The translations under genes were made by a program, and so were the position numbers. Shown piece by piece: positions 1 to 11,300 of a stretch of DNA of 64,000 nt (positions are counted from its first letter, which is position 1; each line of letters begins with the position of its first letter). Source of the DNA: Panaeolus papilionaceus (lineage: Eukaryota; Basidiomycota; Agaricomycetes; Agaricales); contig JADNRZ010000028.1 of the NCBI GenBank assembly GCA_015501605.1, positions 426,311 to 490,310 on the forward strand, given 5' to 3'. Under the pieces are notes generated by a model that did no database searches, was not told the DNA's origin, and saw only the letters and a program-made list of their open reading frames with translations.

Positions 1-579
1 ATTGCTTGGGCATTGTTTGCCAAATCAGAGTCTCCAACAAACATTATGTCCTTTCTCACATCAGTTTATCCCACTCCTGAACTACGACCTTCATTTATCT
101 GCATTGACAAAGCCTGCATCGTTCTTAAAACAGTGACTAAAAATCCAACTTTCAAAGGGTGGTTGGACACAACTCGCTTCATTGTTGACTCCTACCACTA
201 TAAAAACCATAGCAAGACAGATGCACTTTGTCAAGAATTTTGCAACCCTGCTCCAGAAGATGGGTCAAGTCCAAATTTGGTTTTAAAAGTAAGGACCAAC
301 ACTGGCCAGACTGTTTGGAAAAGAGTATTCAATACCCAGGTTTGATTTTGATTCTACTTACTTCACAAATGTGTGTTAATGTATTCTCTACAGGCATGTG
401 AACAACTTAATGCATGGCTTGCTGGGTATGAGTATATTCTGAAAAAGTTCACCATCTGGAACTTCAACTGGTTTTTGCATGCTATCTTATATATCCACTC
501 CAAGAAGGTTCTAAAGAAAAGGGCTCAAAAATCTGATAGTACTGACTCAGAGGACTCTGACACAGATGATGATGATTAG
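1..579 (+). CDS. 3' end of a KDZ-transposase-associated (CxC5-like) protein gene, partial
   Basis: The frame is open to the left window edge, so only the 3' part is present. Exon 1 ends at 339, a 54-bp intron (340-393, GTTTGA..TACAG) follows in phase 0, and exon 2 ends with TAG at 577-579. The protein contains ICIDKACIVLKT, WLDTTRFIVDSYHYKNH, CNPAPEDG and, across the splice, FNTQ-ACEQLNAWLAGYE and WNFNWFLHAILYIH. I recognise this combination from the cysteine-cluster proteins found beside KDZ transposases in Agaricomycetes. The C-terminus is acidic (SDSTDSEDSDTDDDD). The role of the family in transposition is not established. The start lies outside the window, so length and intactness are unknown. 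Family assignment is from memory of conserved motifs. Confidence 0.6.
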
Positions 580-639
580 TTATATAAACTAGAACAGTAT
601 TTTCATGGTCATGTATTACTATAAATCTGGAAGTGATAT

Positions 640-800
640 ACCAGACTCCCTACCAAGTCTGTAGGGAGTCTGTAGGGAGTCTGTATACCCCCCTTTGGCT
701 TATTATGTCAGAAAAGTAAATTTGAGCAAATATGTGAAAAGTCTGTAGAGAGTCTGTAGAGAGTCTTATGAGTCCCTAGGGACTCCCTAGGGTAGTCAGG
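640..800. repeat. Short direct and inverted repeats of GTAGGGAGTC
   Basis: Bases 644-653 (GACTCCCTAC) and 661-670 (GTAGGGAGTC) form a perfect 10-bp stem with a 7-base loop. Further GTCTGTAGGGA/GTCTGTAGAGA units follow to about 770, and another self-complementary block (AGTCCCTAGGGACTCCCTAGGG) sits at 769-792. The cluster lies exactly between the KDZ-associated gene and the truncated start of the Ty3 element, so it could be the sub-terminal repeat region of the first transposon. That is an inference. Confidence 0.45.
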
Positions 801-805
801 GGAGA

Positions 806-3496
806 GTGAGAAGTTCTGCAAAAAAGGACGCCAACTCCAAACTCCGCCCATGCCAAGACTATCGCCATCTGAATGAAGGAACTGTCAAAAACGCTTACCC
901 GCTACCCCTTGTCACCGACCTCATGGATAAACTCAAAGGCGCCAAGTACTTCACCAAGCTTGATGTCCGATGGGGTTACAACAATATCCGCATCAAGGAA
1001 GGAGACAAATGGAAAGCCGCCTTCAAGACCAAATTCGGACTCTTCGAACCCTTGGTCATGTTTTTTGGCCTCTGTAACTTGCCTGCTACGTTCCAATCGA
1101 TGATGGACAACATCTTCATCAAGCAGATCGACAACGGTTATGTGATCATCTACATGGACGACATCCTTATCTACGCCACAAACGAAGAAGACCTCGAACA
1201 ATACACCAAAGAAGTGCTGCAGATTATGAAAGACAACGACTTATACCTGAAACCCGAAAAATGCGAGTTCACCAAAAACAGTGTGGCTTACTTAGGATTT
1301 GTCATTGAACATAACAAGATCTCCATGGACCCCTCGAAACTCGCTGGAATTAAAGAATGGCCCGCTCCCAAGACCCTCAAACAAGTCCGATCATTCTTAG
1401 GCTTTGGCAACTTCTACCGAAAATTCATCCGACATTACTCCGACATTGCCCGACCCCTGAACGACCTCCTTAGGAAAGAACGCCCCTTCGAATGGGGAGA
1501 AGCCCAACAAGCCGCATTCGACAACCTGAAAGAACGATTTTCCCAAGAACCCATACTCGCCATGCCCGACCTCAACCGACCTTTCCAAATAGAATCGGAC
1601 GCCTCCCAATATGCTTATGGAGCCGTCCTGACTCAGACTGACTCCAACGGAAAACGCCACCCTGTCTGCTTCCTTTCTCGATCATTCTCCCCTGCCGAAC
1701 AGAACTATCAGATCTTCGATCGCGAACTCCTCGGAATTATCCGCGCCATAGAAGAATGGAAACATTACATCCTGGGATCTCCTCACACGACCACTATCCT
1801 CTCCGATCACAAGAACCTTACCTATTGGCGCTCCCCTCAGAAGCTCAATGGCTGACAAGCACGCTGGTTCCTTATCCTATCTGAATATGACCTTAACCTT
1901 GTTCACACCCCAGGAGATAAAATGATCCAATCTGATGCACTATCCTGACGACCTGACTTAGTCCCAGAAGGTGATAATGAAGAAAACACCGACATCACAG
2001 TACTCCCCGACTCCCTATTTGTCAACCTTATTGATCTCGAACTCCAAGAAAGAATCGCCACCACCAAATTGCTTGACAAAGATGCCACGAAAGCACTGGA
2101 ATTATTATTATCCAACAAAAATGTATCTTCGGGAACCTCCCTCAATGACTGGTCCTATGAAGAAGGTGACTATGGGAAACTTCTCTTCTACAAAGAAAAG
2201 GTCTACGTCCCTAAAGATAATGAACTCCGCCGCTCCATTGTTCACCATTTCCACGACACCGCTTCTGCCAGACACCCAGGAGAGTTAGAAACGTTCAACT
2301 CTATCTCCGCCACACATTGGTGGCCCGGGATGCGACAATTCATCAAGACATACATCAAAGGATGTGCCACCTGCCAACAGTTTAAGATCAATCGCAACCC
2401 GACACGACCAACTCTAGTTCCGATTGAACCCCCGAATTCTCTTAAACCCTTTGCCCAGACATCTATGGATCTTATCACCAACCTTCCGCCATCAAAAGGA
2501 TTTGACTCCATTCTTTCCGTGGTGGACCACGGCCTAACGAAGGGGGTAATTTTGCTACCTTGCACGAAAACGATCAATTCAGAAGGCGTCGCCAAGCTCC
2601 TACTCGACAACCTTTACAAATGTTTTGGATTACCTGACTCCATTACTTCAGACCAAGACCCTAGATTCGCCTCCCACGCCTTCAAAGAACTCCTAAAACT
2701 CCTCAAAATCGAATCCAGACTTTCCACCACTTACCACCCACAAACCAATGGCACAACAGAACGTTACAATCAAGAAATCGAAACCTACCTCTCCATTTAC
2801 TGCATTTCCAACCCAGAAGACTGGGTCGACACACTCCCTATCCTCGAATTCACACACAATAACCGCTGACATTCTGACCGCCGACACACCCCATTTGAAC
2901 TCATGTTAGGAACTAACCCCACTCAAATCCCGATTGCCTTCGAACATTCTATTCACCCTTCTGTAGAAGACAAACTTGGAACCCTTGTCCAAATGCGTCA
3001 AGAAGCAATCGCCGCTCACACTCACACCAGAAACCGTATGATCACCCGCAGCAGAAACCCTCACACGCCTTTCAAACTCGGACAACAAGTATGGTTAGAA
3101 GCAAAGAACCTCCGACTTGGTACCAATAAGAAAATTTCCTCCAAACGTCAAGGACCATTTCCGATCTCCGAAGTCTTAGGACCCGTCACGTATAGACTCC
3201 GACTCCCTTTCTATTGGAAAATTCACGATGTCTTCCATGCCAACCTTCTTACTCCCTATCACGAAACCCCAGAACATGGTCCGAACTTCCCAGAACCACC
3301 GCCTGACCTTATCAGCGGAGAAGAAGAATACAAAGTCGAATCTATTCTCCACCATCGAGGGAAACCTCCCAATAGAGAATATATGGTATCATGGAAAGGC
3401 TTCCCACCGTTTCATAATTCCTGGGAACCAGAAGACAACTTTGTCAACGCCCCTGATATCCTTTCCGCCTATAAAAGAAGATGCAAACTCATCTAA
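806..3496 (+). pseudogene. Ty3/gypsy pol (RT-RNase H-integrase-chromodomain), broken by three stops
   Basis: One frame reads through the whole region except for TGA at 1853-1855, 1946-1948 and 2867-2869. Reverse transcriptase: [13 protein letters not shown] near the start, [12 protein letters not shown], and the catalytic YMDD at 1151-1162. RNase [15 protein letters not shown] and [17 protein letters not shown]. Integrase: an HHCC-like region ending in KGCATCQQFK, then a D,D,E set in MDLITNLPPS, SDQDPRFASH and NGTTERYNQEIE. A chromodomain (YKVESILHHRG..YMVSWKGF..NSWEPEDNF) closes the ORF. All three stops fall where Arg is expected (LNG*QARWF, ALS*RPDL, NNR*HSDRR). The N-terminal part of RT is missing. 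Confidence 0.9.
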
Positions 3497-4743
3497 AACT
3501 CCCAACAACCATCCTTTCAACAGCAACAACCAACTTTACTATGACTCCTACCTCAACCTCTACCTCTTCTTCCACTGCCATCCCCAAATCCGTTCGCATC
3601 CTCTCCCCCGCTCAAGGATCATTTTCTGAACCTCCCACTGTTGCTTCTCCTGTATTCCCGCAATCTATGTCCGATACCGAATTCATTGCCCACACCAAAT
3701 CCCTCATCGCAGAAGCAAAACAACAAGGACGCATCCTTGAAGAAGAAGCAAAAGCATCAGAATCCAAGGTCCCGGAAATCCAAAACCTCAACGACGTCCT
3801 CAAAACCCTCGTCGCTGCCCATACTATCACCACCAACGCCACCCTCAATCCCAACAACGCCTCAGCTTGGGAAATACCAAAAGAAGCCCCAAGCACCACT
3901 CATGATCGCACCTCCATCACCTTCGACGAATTCGTCAATCTCTTCTGAGACTCAGAAGATTATGAGACTCTCGCTTGGACACTCCCCTTCAACGATGCCC
4001 TACTCTCCCCAATCCGAACTATGGATAGTCATATTGCTCCAACCCGTGAACAAGTCCTAAAGTTATACGCAGCCATCAGTGCTCATGAAAAGGCTGCTGC
4101 AACCTACTGGAATATCGGTTGCTCTCAATTCGAGTTGTTCTGCGCCGAACACTTCAATAACCCGGTCTGTCGCGACCGACTCATGCAACTTATCATCACC
4201 CAAAGGGCAAAATACGCTCACTACAAACCCAATGACCTTTATACCTTCAAACACGACAAAAACTTCCTATACGACTACTCCTATCAACAAAACCATTTCC
4301 CAACGCTAGAAAATCTCGCTCAACGACCCCTCGACAAAATGTTCGATGGCCTCAACTTTACTACCCGTTGCCATGTCCTCAGTTTAATGAAACGAGGACA
4401 AGACCTATGCCGTTCCTGTCCCAACTCAGAAAATCATTTTCAACAAAATTGCCTGAAATATCGCTGTCCCCATTGCAAGAAATACGCCCCCAACCATCTT
4501 GCAAATACCTGCTCCAAGAGATCGCCCTCGTCAAGCAACAAAGGCAAGAATAAGAAGAACTCGACGAGATCTTCTAACCCTTGGGGAAGGAACAACGCTT
4601 GGGATACTACTTGGACCGACAACAAACCAAGCAAGCAATGGACTCCCAAAAGCAGTACCAACGACGACGGCACCTGGGCCTACGATTTCTCGGACTACGA
4701 CGACGACATGTGCGACGAAGCTATCCACAATATCAACACCTGA
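3481..4743 (+). pseudogene. Gag-like zinc-knuckle ORF downstream of pol, one premature stop
   Basis: This ORF overlaps the end of pol by 16 bases in a different frame and continues to TGA at 4741-4743, interrupted by one TGA at 3946-3948 (VNLF*DSEDYE). The first half is Thr/Ser/Pro-rich with a short helical stretch (residues around 60-100 of the upper ORF). The second half (from 4021) carries two zinc knuckles in its own numbering: C130-x2-C-x5-H-x4-C144 and C149-x2-C-x6-H-x4-C164, followed by a basic Ser/Lys/Asn tail. That is the composition expected of a Gag/nucleocapsid protein. Gag normally precedes pol in Ty3 elements, so the position is odd. It could also be an accessory nucleic-acid-binding protein. 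Identification as Gag is an inference. Confidence 0.65.
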
Positions 4744-4761
4744 TTGTGGTCAATCAGCCTT

Positions 4762-4771
4762 AAAAAGGGGG
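4762..4771 (+). other. Polypurine tract of the Ty3 element
   Basis: AAAAAGGGGG lies four bases before TGTTACG, the LTR start. This is the expected place for the plus-strand primer of an LTR retroelement. Confidence 0.75.
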
Positions 4772-4775
4772 ATAA

Positions 4776-5258
4776 TGTTACGCTTTATCTTTCGTCCTTT
4801 GTCTTATTGCTATGCCCCTATCTTTTTCTTTATCTTATCCGGACTATTTTCTCATCTTCGTGTACTATCATCTCTCTTTGTACTTGTGTCTTGTCTTATC
4901 TTCTTATCTTTTTTCTTTTCTCGCTCCACATTATACTCCATTCTCTGACTCATGCCTCTCTCACACTTATGACTCGCCCTCTACTACATTCCCATACACG
5001 TTCTATTATGACTCCTTCACCCCGTCTTCTGACTCTTATTTATCTTGTGCACAGACCTCTTGTATTGCGCACGGACCATTAGCATTACATATATAAAACT
5101 CTGGTATTATACCCTATGTTCTTTAGCTAGTTCTTTAACTACAATAGAACAATAACTTCTACTGGACTTCTTTTACTTGCTCTCTGCTAAGACAATACCA
5201 TCGAGCGATCACTCGAAGTGGCATTCTTAGTTAGACATTCTCAAATTCCGACGTAACT
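4776..5258 (+). repeat. 3' LTR of the Ty3 element (about 483 bp)
   Basis: The LTR starts with TGTTACG after the polypurine tract. It is T/C-rich, contains a TATA-like ATATATAAAA near 5088-5097, and probably ends at CGTAACT (5252-5258), which is the inverted complement of the start except for the last base. The right boundary is therefore inferred; no partner LTR is in the window to confirm it, and no target duplication can be read because the left end is missing. Confidence 0.7.
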
Positions 5259-6085
5259 TACTGAACTGACTCCAACTTCACCCTTGAACTTCGTTCTTGT
5301 TGACTCTACAGCCAGACTCGTACGCGCTGAACAAGTCAACCATAACACACAGTGGTTTGAGAGGAGAGATGTGGCACAGCTGCAATGGCAGCCTGGGAGA
5401 TATCAACGGATTTTGATGCCACGCGACTGGCTGCCTCCACAGCCTGTCGATGATAAGATAACACCTGTTCACCAGCATTTTCAGCTGTGAGCTTGGAAGC
5501 GGGGCGTGGTTCTCGACGTGGGCGCGATGAGGTAGACATACAAGTGTTCATCAGGACTCACGAGATAGTCCTTCACATCTATTTTTCATTTTATACTTTT
5601 ATTTATTTATTATTATTTTGAATTTGATTATGTGCTGGGGTTAGTAATAATCATCGTGATTACTCTGAATTCACCAACCTGTCCCAAGCTCGTAAAACCA
5701 CAAAGTAACAAAAAAAATGTACATTGTAGCTCATAAACCACGGCCTGAGCCAGCAGCTTTGGCTTTCAAAACCCCAGGCCGAGGCTGCAGGCCAACAAAA
5801 GCCGCCCATCTGAGACATACTCAGCCTCGGCTTGGCCTGGCTTTTTGCGGCTTGGCTTGGCTGGCTTTGGCCCAAAAGCCAAAGCCGGCACATCACTAAG
5901 GATGTGGAACCATGGTGATGTTGTCACCATGAGAACACGTTGGAGGCACGATATCGGAATGAACTATTTCTGTGGACGGTTTGGGGATGGCAATGGCAGC
6001 TCTGAAATAAAGGTCAATAAACACCTTGAATGGGAAGATCGTGCTTGTGAAATTCTACAATGGATTCTAAAAAGATATCAGACAT
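5259..6085. other. Unassigned flank of the Ty3 element
   Basis: No recognisable gene. A short minus-strand reading frame at 5336-5551 (71 codons, with RPRREPRPASKL near its start) looks like the beginning of a protein, but I cannot name it and it may be a remnant cut by the retroelement. Bases 5738-5890 are compositionally odd, with many imperfect GGCTTTGGC/GGCTTGGC units. Everything else appears non-coding. Confidence 0.4.
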
Positions 6086-6089
6086 GTCA

Positions 6090-8056
6090 TGGCAGATAAC
6101 TTACAATAAAAAGCGATCCCTTTTTAGAACGAGTTGCTCGTTTAATTGGAGGAGACCCAGTTCCTGCACCTGAGGTGTCCAACTCTTCGGTTTCTATTTC
6201 ATTTGGGGCTGACGCATCAGCAAGGGCCTCCTTTTCAAACGTGATTGATGCAGAAGTTGCATCAGATGGTGGTGGTGGTGGTGGTGGTGGATGGGTGTTG
6301 ACAGAAGGTTTAGGTGCAGGTGGATGGGTGTTGACAGGAGGTTCAGGTGGGGGTGTGGTTGTGGTGGAAGCCGAAGTGGTGCTGGAGCCAGTATCCAAGG
6401 GTCCATCTGACAATACATCCCCTTTTTTTAGTTTAAATACAATACGAAAGACACAAAACACCCATCAGACAACATGTTTCCCTCTGCGCTAGCCTTCTTG
6501 ACCCGTGCCTTCTTAGGAGGCTTTTCATCGGACTCCTTCGCCTTGTGCTTAGCTGCACGGGCAACACTTTTTTCAAAACCTAGGGATGTACAACATCACA
6601 CATATATAATGATAAAGAAATAAAAATATGAACATACCTTCATCTGTGTTCCGGTTGTAGTCAGGGAAAACCCGAGTACAGAAGTGCCTCAGCTTCCATG
6701 TCATGTTGGCATACCGGAACACCCTGAACTGAGCTGCCAATGTATCGTACATGTACTTGGCAGGCTCTGGGCGAACTTTGGACCAACCTCCCAGAAGCAT
6801 CTTCGCGTCCTCAAGGTGACAGCACAAAGAAAAGAAATACTTACACATCTCCCTGATCTCCTTCTCGTCAGCAACAACACTCCCGTCCTCTGTGCGAAGA
6901 TAATCATAGGTTGTGACTTTCTGGCTGAGGTTCTTGCGATTGTCACTATCGCTATCATAGTGCGCCTCTGTCCACATGATGCTGGTGTCGTATTTCTTTT
7001 GGTCAAGTGGCTCTGGGGTTGTTGTAGATGGAAGTGTATGATTTATTTCTGGATTGGTGGGGGGTTTAGGGATGTCTGGAGCTGCAAAGCTATGTGATGG
7101 TGCTCTACGAGCAGATGTCTGCCCCATCTGTAACATCAGTTTGCTATATTGCATATATTAGTGCGCATATATGCATATATTAGTTGTGTTGTTATGCCTT
7201 CAATAGTTGTCTTTATAAAAGAGAATAAGACAGGCAAGTTCTCGAACAGAATCAAAGTATTCAAAGGTTTCTTAAGTTGTTCAAGGGGTTTCTGAGTTTC
7301 TTAACAGTATCAAACTGTAGTAAGTTTCGAGGAATCAAAAGTAATAGTAGACTGAGGAATACAATACATGGATGTCTAGTTTATATACCTAGGCTAAGGA
7401 CTGTGCAGTAAACATGTAATAATAGTGATGATCATGAAGTATTAAAGTATGTTTCAAGGGTTGATTGTATATGAAGTATTAGAATAGAATGTCCATGAGG
7501 TTAACATGAAATAGGTCTGGTAGAGGCATGTTACGATAGAAAAAGGAAGTATGAAAGAAAGAAAAAGAGCATGTGCTAATACATGAGGAAAACATAAGGT
7601 AAACATGAGGTTGGTCATAACATGTGTGTACTCACCTTTGGATTTTGATTTCACTCCTAGCGTCTAGGAGTTCCTTGTAGATTGTAAGATACTGGCAGCT
7701 GTGAGTCATTAGAAATGGATGCAAGCTCAGTTGGTCCGCAGTAACCATAATGACAGAGGAAAGAGGTGATCCTGTCATCATTGGCGGTGCTGTGCCTGCA
7801 GCCTGTGGTCCACTTGTACCAACAGAACTCTGATTTTCGTGACTTTGACCTGCCGCAGTAACAGTAGCAACACCCTATAAAAATATTTAGCATGTAAAAA
7901 ACATTAATTTCGTCATACTGGTTGGTTAGCCTGAGTAGCGACGAGGGCGGGATCAATTTGGGGATTTTGCATAGGAATCCAGGGGGGGAAGGATGCTCTC
8001 TGCTCATTGGGAGTAAATCCACCAGTTTGGGTAGAGAAATTGTATGTATGATTCAT
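6090..8056 (-). CDS. Unknown multi-exon gene beside the Tnp2 transposon
   Basis: A consistent minus-strand exon chain can be read: 8056-7919 (starts MNHTYNFSTQTGG), 7874-7636, 7143-6638 and from 6579 down to about 6090. The splice phases agree (phase 0, phase 2, phase 1). The middle exon holds the most protein-like segment: TYDYLRTEDGSVVADEKEI, CKYFFSLCCHLEDAKMLLGG, WSKVRPEPAKYMYDTL and WKLRHFCTRVFPDYNRN. The C-terminal part is basic and proline-rich (KPPKKARVKKAS, NTHPPPPPPPP, IKRATRSKKGS), suggesting a nuclear protein. I do not recognise a named domain. The second intron (492 bp) is long for this genome and the 3' end is uncertain. The gene starts about 330 bp from the transposase gene in divergent orientation, so it may be part of the same mobile element. 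Confidence 0.45.
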
Positions 8057-8383
8057 GTTTCAGACGTATACGCAAGGGATGGTGGTGGTTGCGATAGAAG
8101 AAGTTTGTTGGTATTCTTCGTTTGTGTGTTGGATTGTGGCTGTGTTCGTAATTTCCCACACGCCCCACACGATCCTCAGCTTCTCAATGAGAGTTGCTGC
8201 AATCCAGCATCCAACAGCTTGATGAGATTCGAAAAGAGCATTGTGAGGCATTAACATGCTGTCAAATGAGATATTCTGGCGCACTCTATTACCATTGGTC
8301 TTAAGTTAGGCCTTGCACAATGTTTCTGTTCGATTTTACACATTTTACACCCCTACTTCCAAGTCCTACTCTCTTATGGTAAC

Positions 8384-11300
8384 ATGGTTTGCTGTTACTG
8401 CGTGAACTGCAAGGGAATCTCTGTATCAGTCACCACCAAGAGACATCACCTAGAGCAGCATAGTGCTGTTATCATACCAAACGATGAGCAACAAGAGTCA
8501 GATCCTAACAGTCCCGACCGAGAATTGATCAATATTGTGGAGAACAATGGTGAAGATGGGGGAAGTGATAGTGAAATGGAGGAAGAAAACGAGATACGAG
8601 GTCATGAAATCTATGGCGAGGATATTCTCAGAACTGAGGACGAGGATATGGAGGACTATGATAATGTGTCCCAACCTCTGGAACAGAATATTCAGAGAAA
8701 TGATGTATGCATAGATACCAGTATTTTTTCATATGCCTAATTTTGTGTTAATTTATCCAGTCTCGAGAGCACTCTGCTTCACCACCACTTGAATTTCTGC
8801 TCTCCAATGAGGAGCCACTCAACCTGCAAATGGACAACGAACAGGAGGATGACAGAGATGAGAGTGAAGATGAGAATGGTGAAGCACGTCAGAATGAGGA
8901 TGACAATGATGTGAGCAAATCTGAATTTTGCATTGTGTTAAATATGCTCATGTGGACATCTTCATAGCTCGATCAAGTACAGCAGGAGGAGGAGGAGCAC
9001 ATAAACTGGGTGTCAAATATCAAGAGCCTCGACATTACAAATCAATTCATTCAACAAATCCGAAGTGCTACTCTCGAGGATTGTGGACTTGACGAAACAA
9101 CTTTCAATTCTCTTCAGAACCCTGAAAGTGACATCTGTGAAGACCTAAATGATCCCAACGTACGACTCTCCATTGACCTCTACATATCTCATCAACACAC
9201 ATCGGAGTAAGGCTCCAACCGTATAGTATATGTATAGGGCTGGAGGCCTATACATACGGATATGGTTAAATATACAGTATATACTGTATGTATACTGTTA
9301 TACTATTATTTTATACAAATAATTTGTATCCCACTGGAAAGTTGGGAATTTCTCCGAATGTGAGTTGTTCCAGGTCTTAGTAGTATCAAATATATTATCT
9401 AAATGCCTCGAGAGATGGTCAGGCGTGATGGGATGGTGAGACGTTACAGTCAGAGGGTAGATCTATCTATCGAGACGTGAACAAGTAGGAACCATGTGGC
9501 TGTGCTAACCCCTATTATCATTCGCTTGAAATGCGTGACGAGTTAAAGAGAGACAAAAAGTACTAGTGAGAATAGCATGATTGAAAATGCTTTCTGATGT
9601 CGCCGGTACCCCAATGGCGGCGAGAAACACCTTCGATGCTCTCCCTTCCCGGTCTTTCCTCACTGCTATTAGATAACCATATATGAAAACCGTATACCGT
9701 ATAATACACGTATGTATAAAGTTTCGTAAAACCTCTATACAGTATACATATACATATACAGTATAAACCGTATATATACGCTATACATACTGTACAGTTG
9801 GAGCTTTACATCGGAGGCTGCATACAAGGCATCCATTGAAGCAGTGATGCAGCGCTTTACAGAATCACAACTCCTCTCATATCACTTGGTAAAGAAGCTC
9901 TTTGAACGAACCACAGCATTGCACTCAAGCATGACATGTGTATCAACTCCTGTCGTGCCTATGCTGGGCCACATGCAGATCAAGAGACGTGTAAGGATTG
10001 TGATGAACCTCGCTATGACCCAAGACGGCTCCCAAAGAAGGTTCCTCGTCAGACATTTACCACGATACCAATTGGCCCCCAGATTCAGGCCCTTCGACGA
10101 TCTCAACAGCATGCGGAAGCTATGTGCTACCAGTTTGACAAATACCAGGAGATTCTGCAGGACTTTGACAACAACAACATTAATCATCTCTATGATGAGA
10201 TTTTCTGTGGAAGTGACGTTCGAGAGCTCTTTGACTCAATTGGACTCACTGCTGCTGATGTTACCCTCATATTTTCCTTGGACGGTGTACAGATCTACTG
10301 AAACAAAACATCTGATGCGTGGATTGCTATATGGATCATACCAAACTACAACCCCAAGATGCGATACAAGAAAACATCCATTCTCCCTGCTCTCATTATT
10401 CCTGGGCCTAATAAGCCAAAACACCTTGATTCATTCCTCTTTGTTGGCTTCCAGCACCTCTCAGCATTACAGAAAGAGAATAACGGCTGTGGACTCAAAG
10501 TTTGGGATGCCTATGAGAACGACTTCATATATTCTCGTACAATTTTTCTTTTTGGCACAGCCGATACCGTGGCGCTGACTGAACTAGACGGCCGTGTTGG
10601 CCATCATGGATGTCATGGCTGTCGCCTTGGCTGCACGATGAAGGGCAGACACAAATACAGGAGTGGTCACTACTTCTCAGCACACCTTCGGCCACATGGA
10701 CCCATTGGACATCCTGATTTCGATCTGCATGACCCAGAAAAGCTCAAAGTTGATGTTGAAGAGTATAATGAAAAGGTAATTCAGCTTTGTAGGTCAGCAA
10801 CACAACCTGAATATGAACGTGTTCGGAAGAATACTGGCATCAGTAAACCTTCGATTCTTAGTGGGTTGGATCCAACACTCATGCTCCCTGTACCCAAGTG
10901 CTTCTCTGTGGATCTTATGCACCTTCTCATGCTAAACCTAGGCGAGCTTCTCATTCCTCTATGGCAGGGTACATTCTTCTGTGAACCATCCGACAGTAAA
11001 CTACAGTGGCCTTGGGTAACACTGACAGGAGATACGTGGACTGATCATGGTGCGCTTGTCGAATCCATGACGAAGTACTTCCCCTCTTCGTTTCATCGAC
11101 CACCCCGTAATCCAGCAAAGAAGATCAATGGCGGCTATAAAGCAACAGAGTACCATTTGTATCTCTTTGGTCTAGGTCCTGCAATCTTCCAACCAATCCT
11201 TCCAGAACTGTACTACAAGAACTTCTGCAAGCTTGTTCGAGCAGTCCATCTTATTCTTCAGAAACAGATAACAACATCCCAGCTTCAAGAAGTCCACTCC

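Larger units (their letters stand above)
806..5258 (+). mobile_element. 5'-truncated Ty3/gypsy chromodomain retrotransposon with 3' LTR
   Basis: From the left the element holds reverse transcriptase, RNase H, integrase and chromodomain in one frame, then a zinc-knuckle ORF in another frame, a polypurine tract (4762-4771) and one LTR (4776-5258). The 5' LTR, primer-binding site, protease and the start of the reverse transcriptase are missing; homology begins abruptly around 810. Both ORFs carry in-frame TGA stops, so this copy is not autonomous. The integrase-chromodomain arrangement places it in the chromovirus-like Ty3 group. Confidence 0.9.

Noticed and set aside
5738..5890. GGCTTTGGC-rich segment considered as a gene or structured repeat
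   Set aside because: It is compositionally biased without regular period, and neither strand has a recognisable protein.
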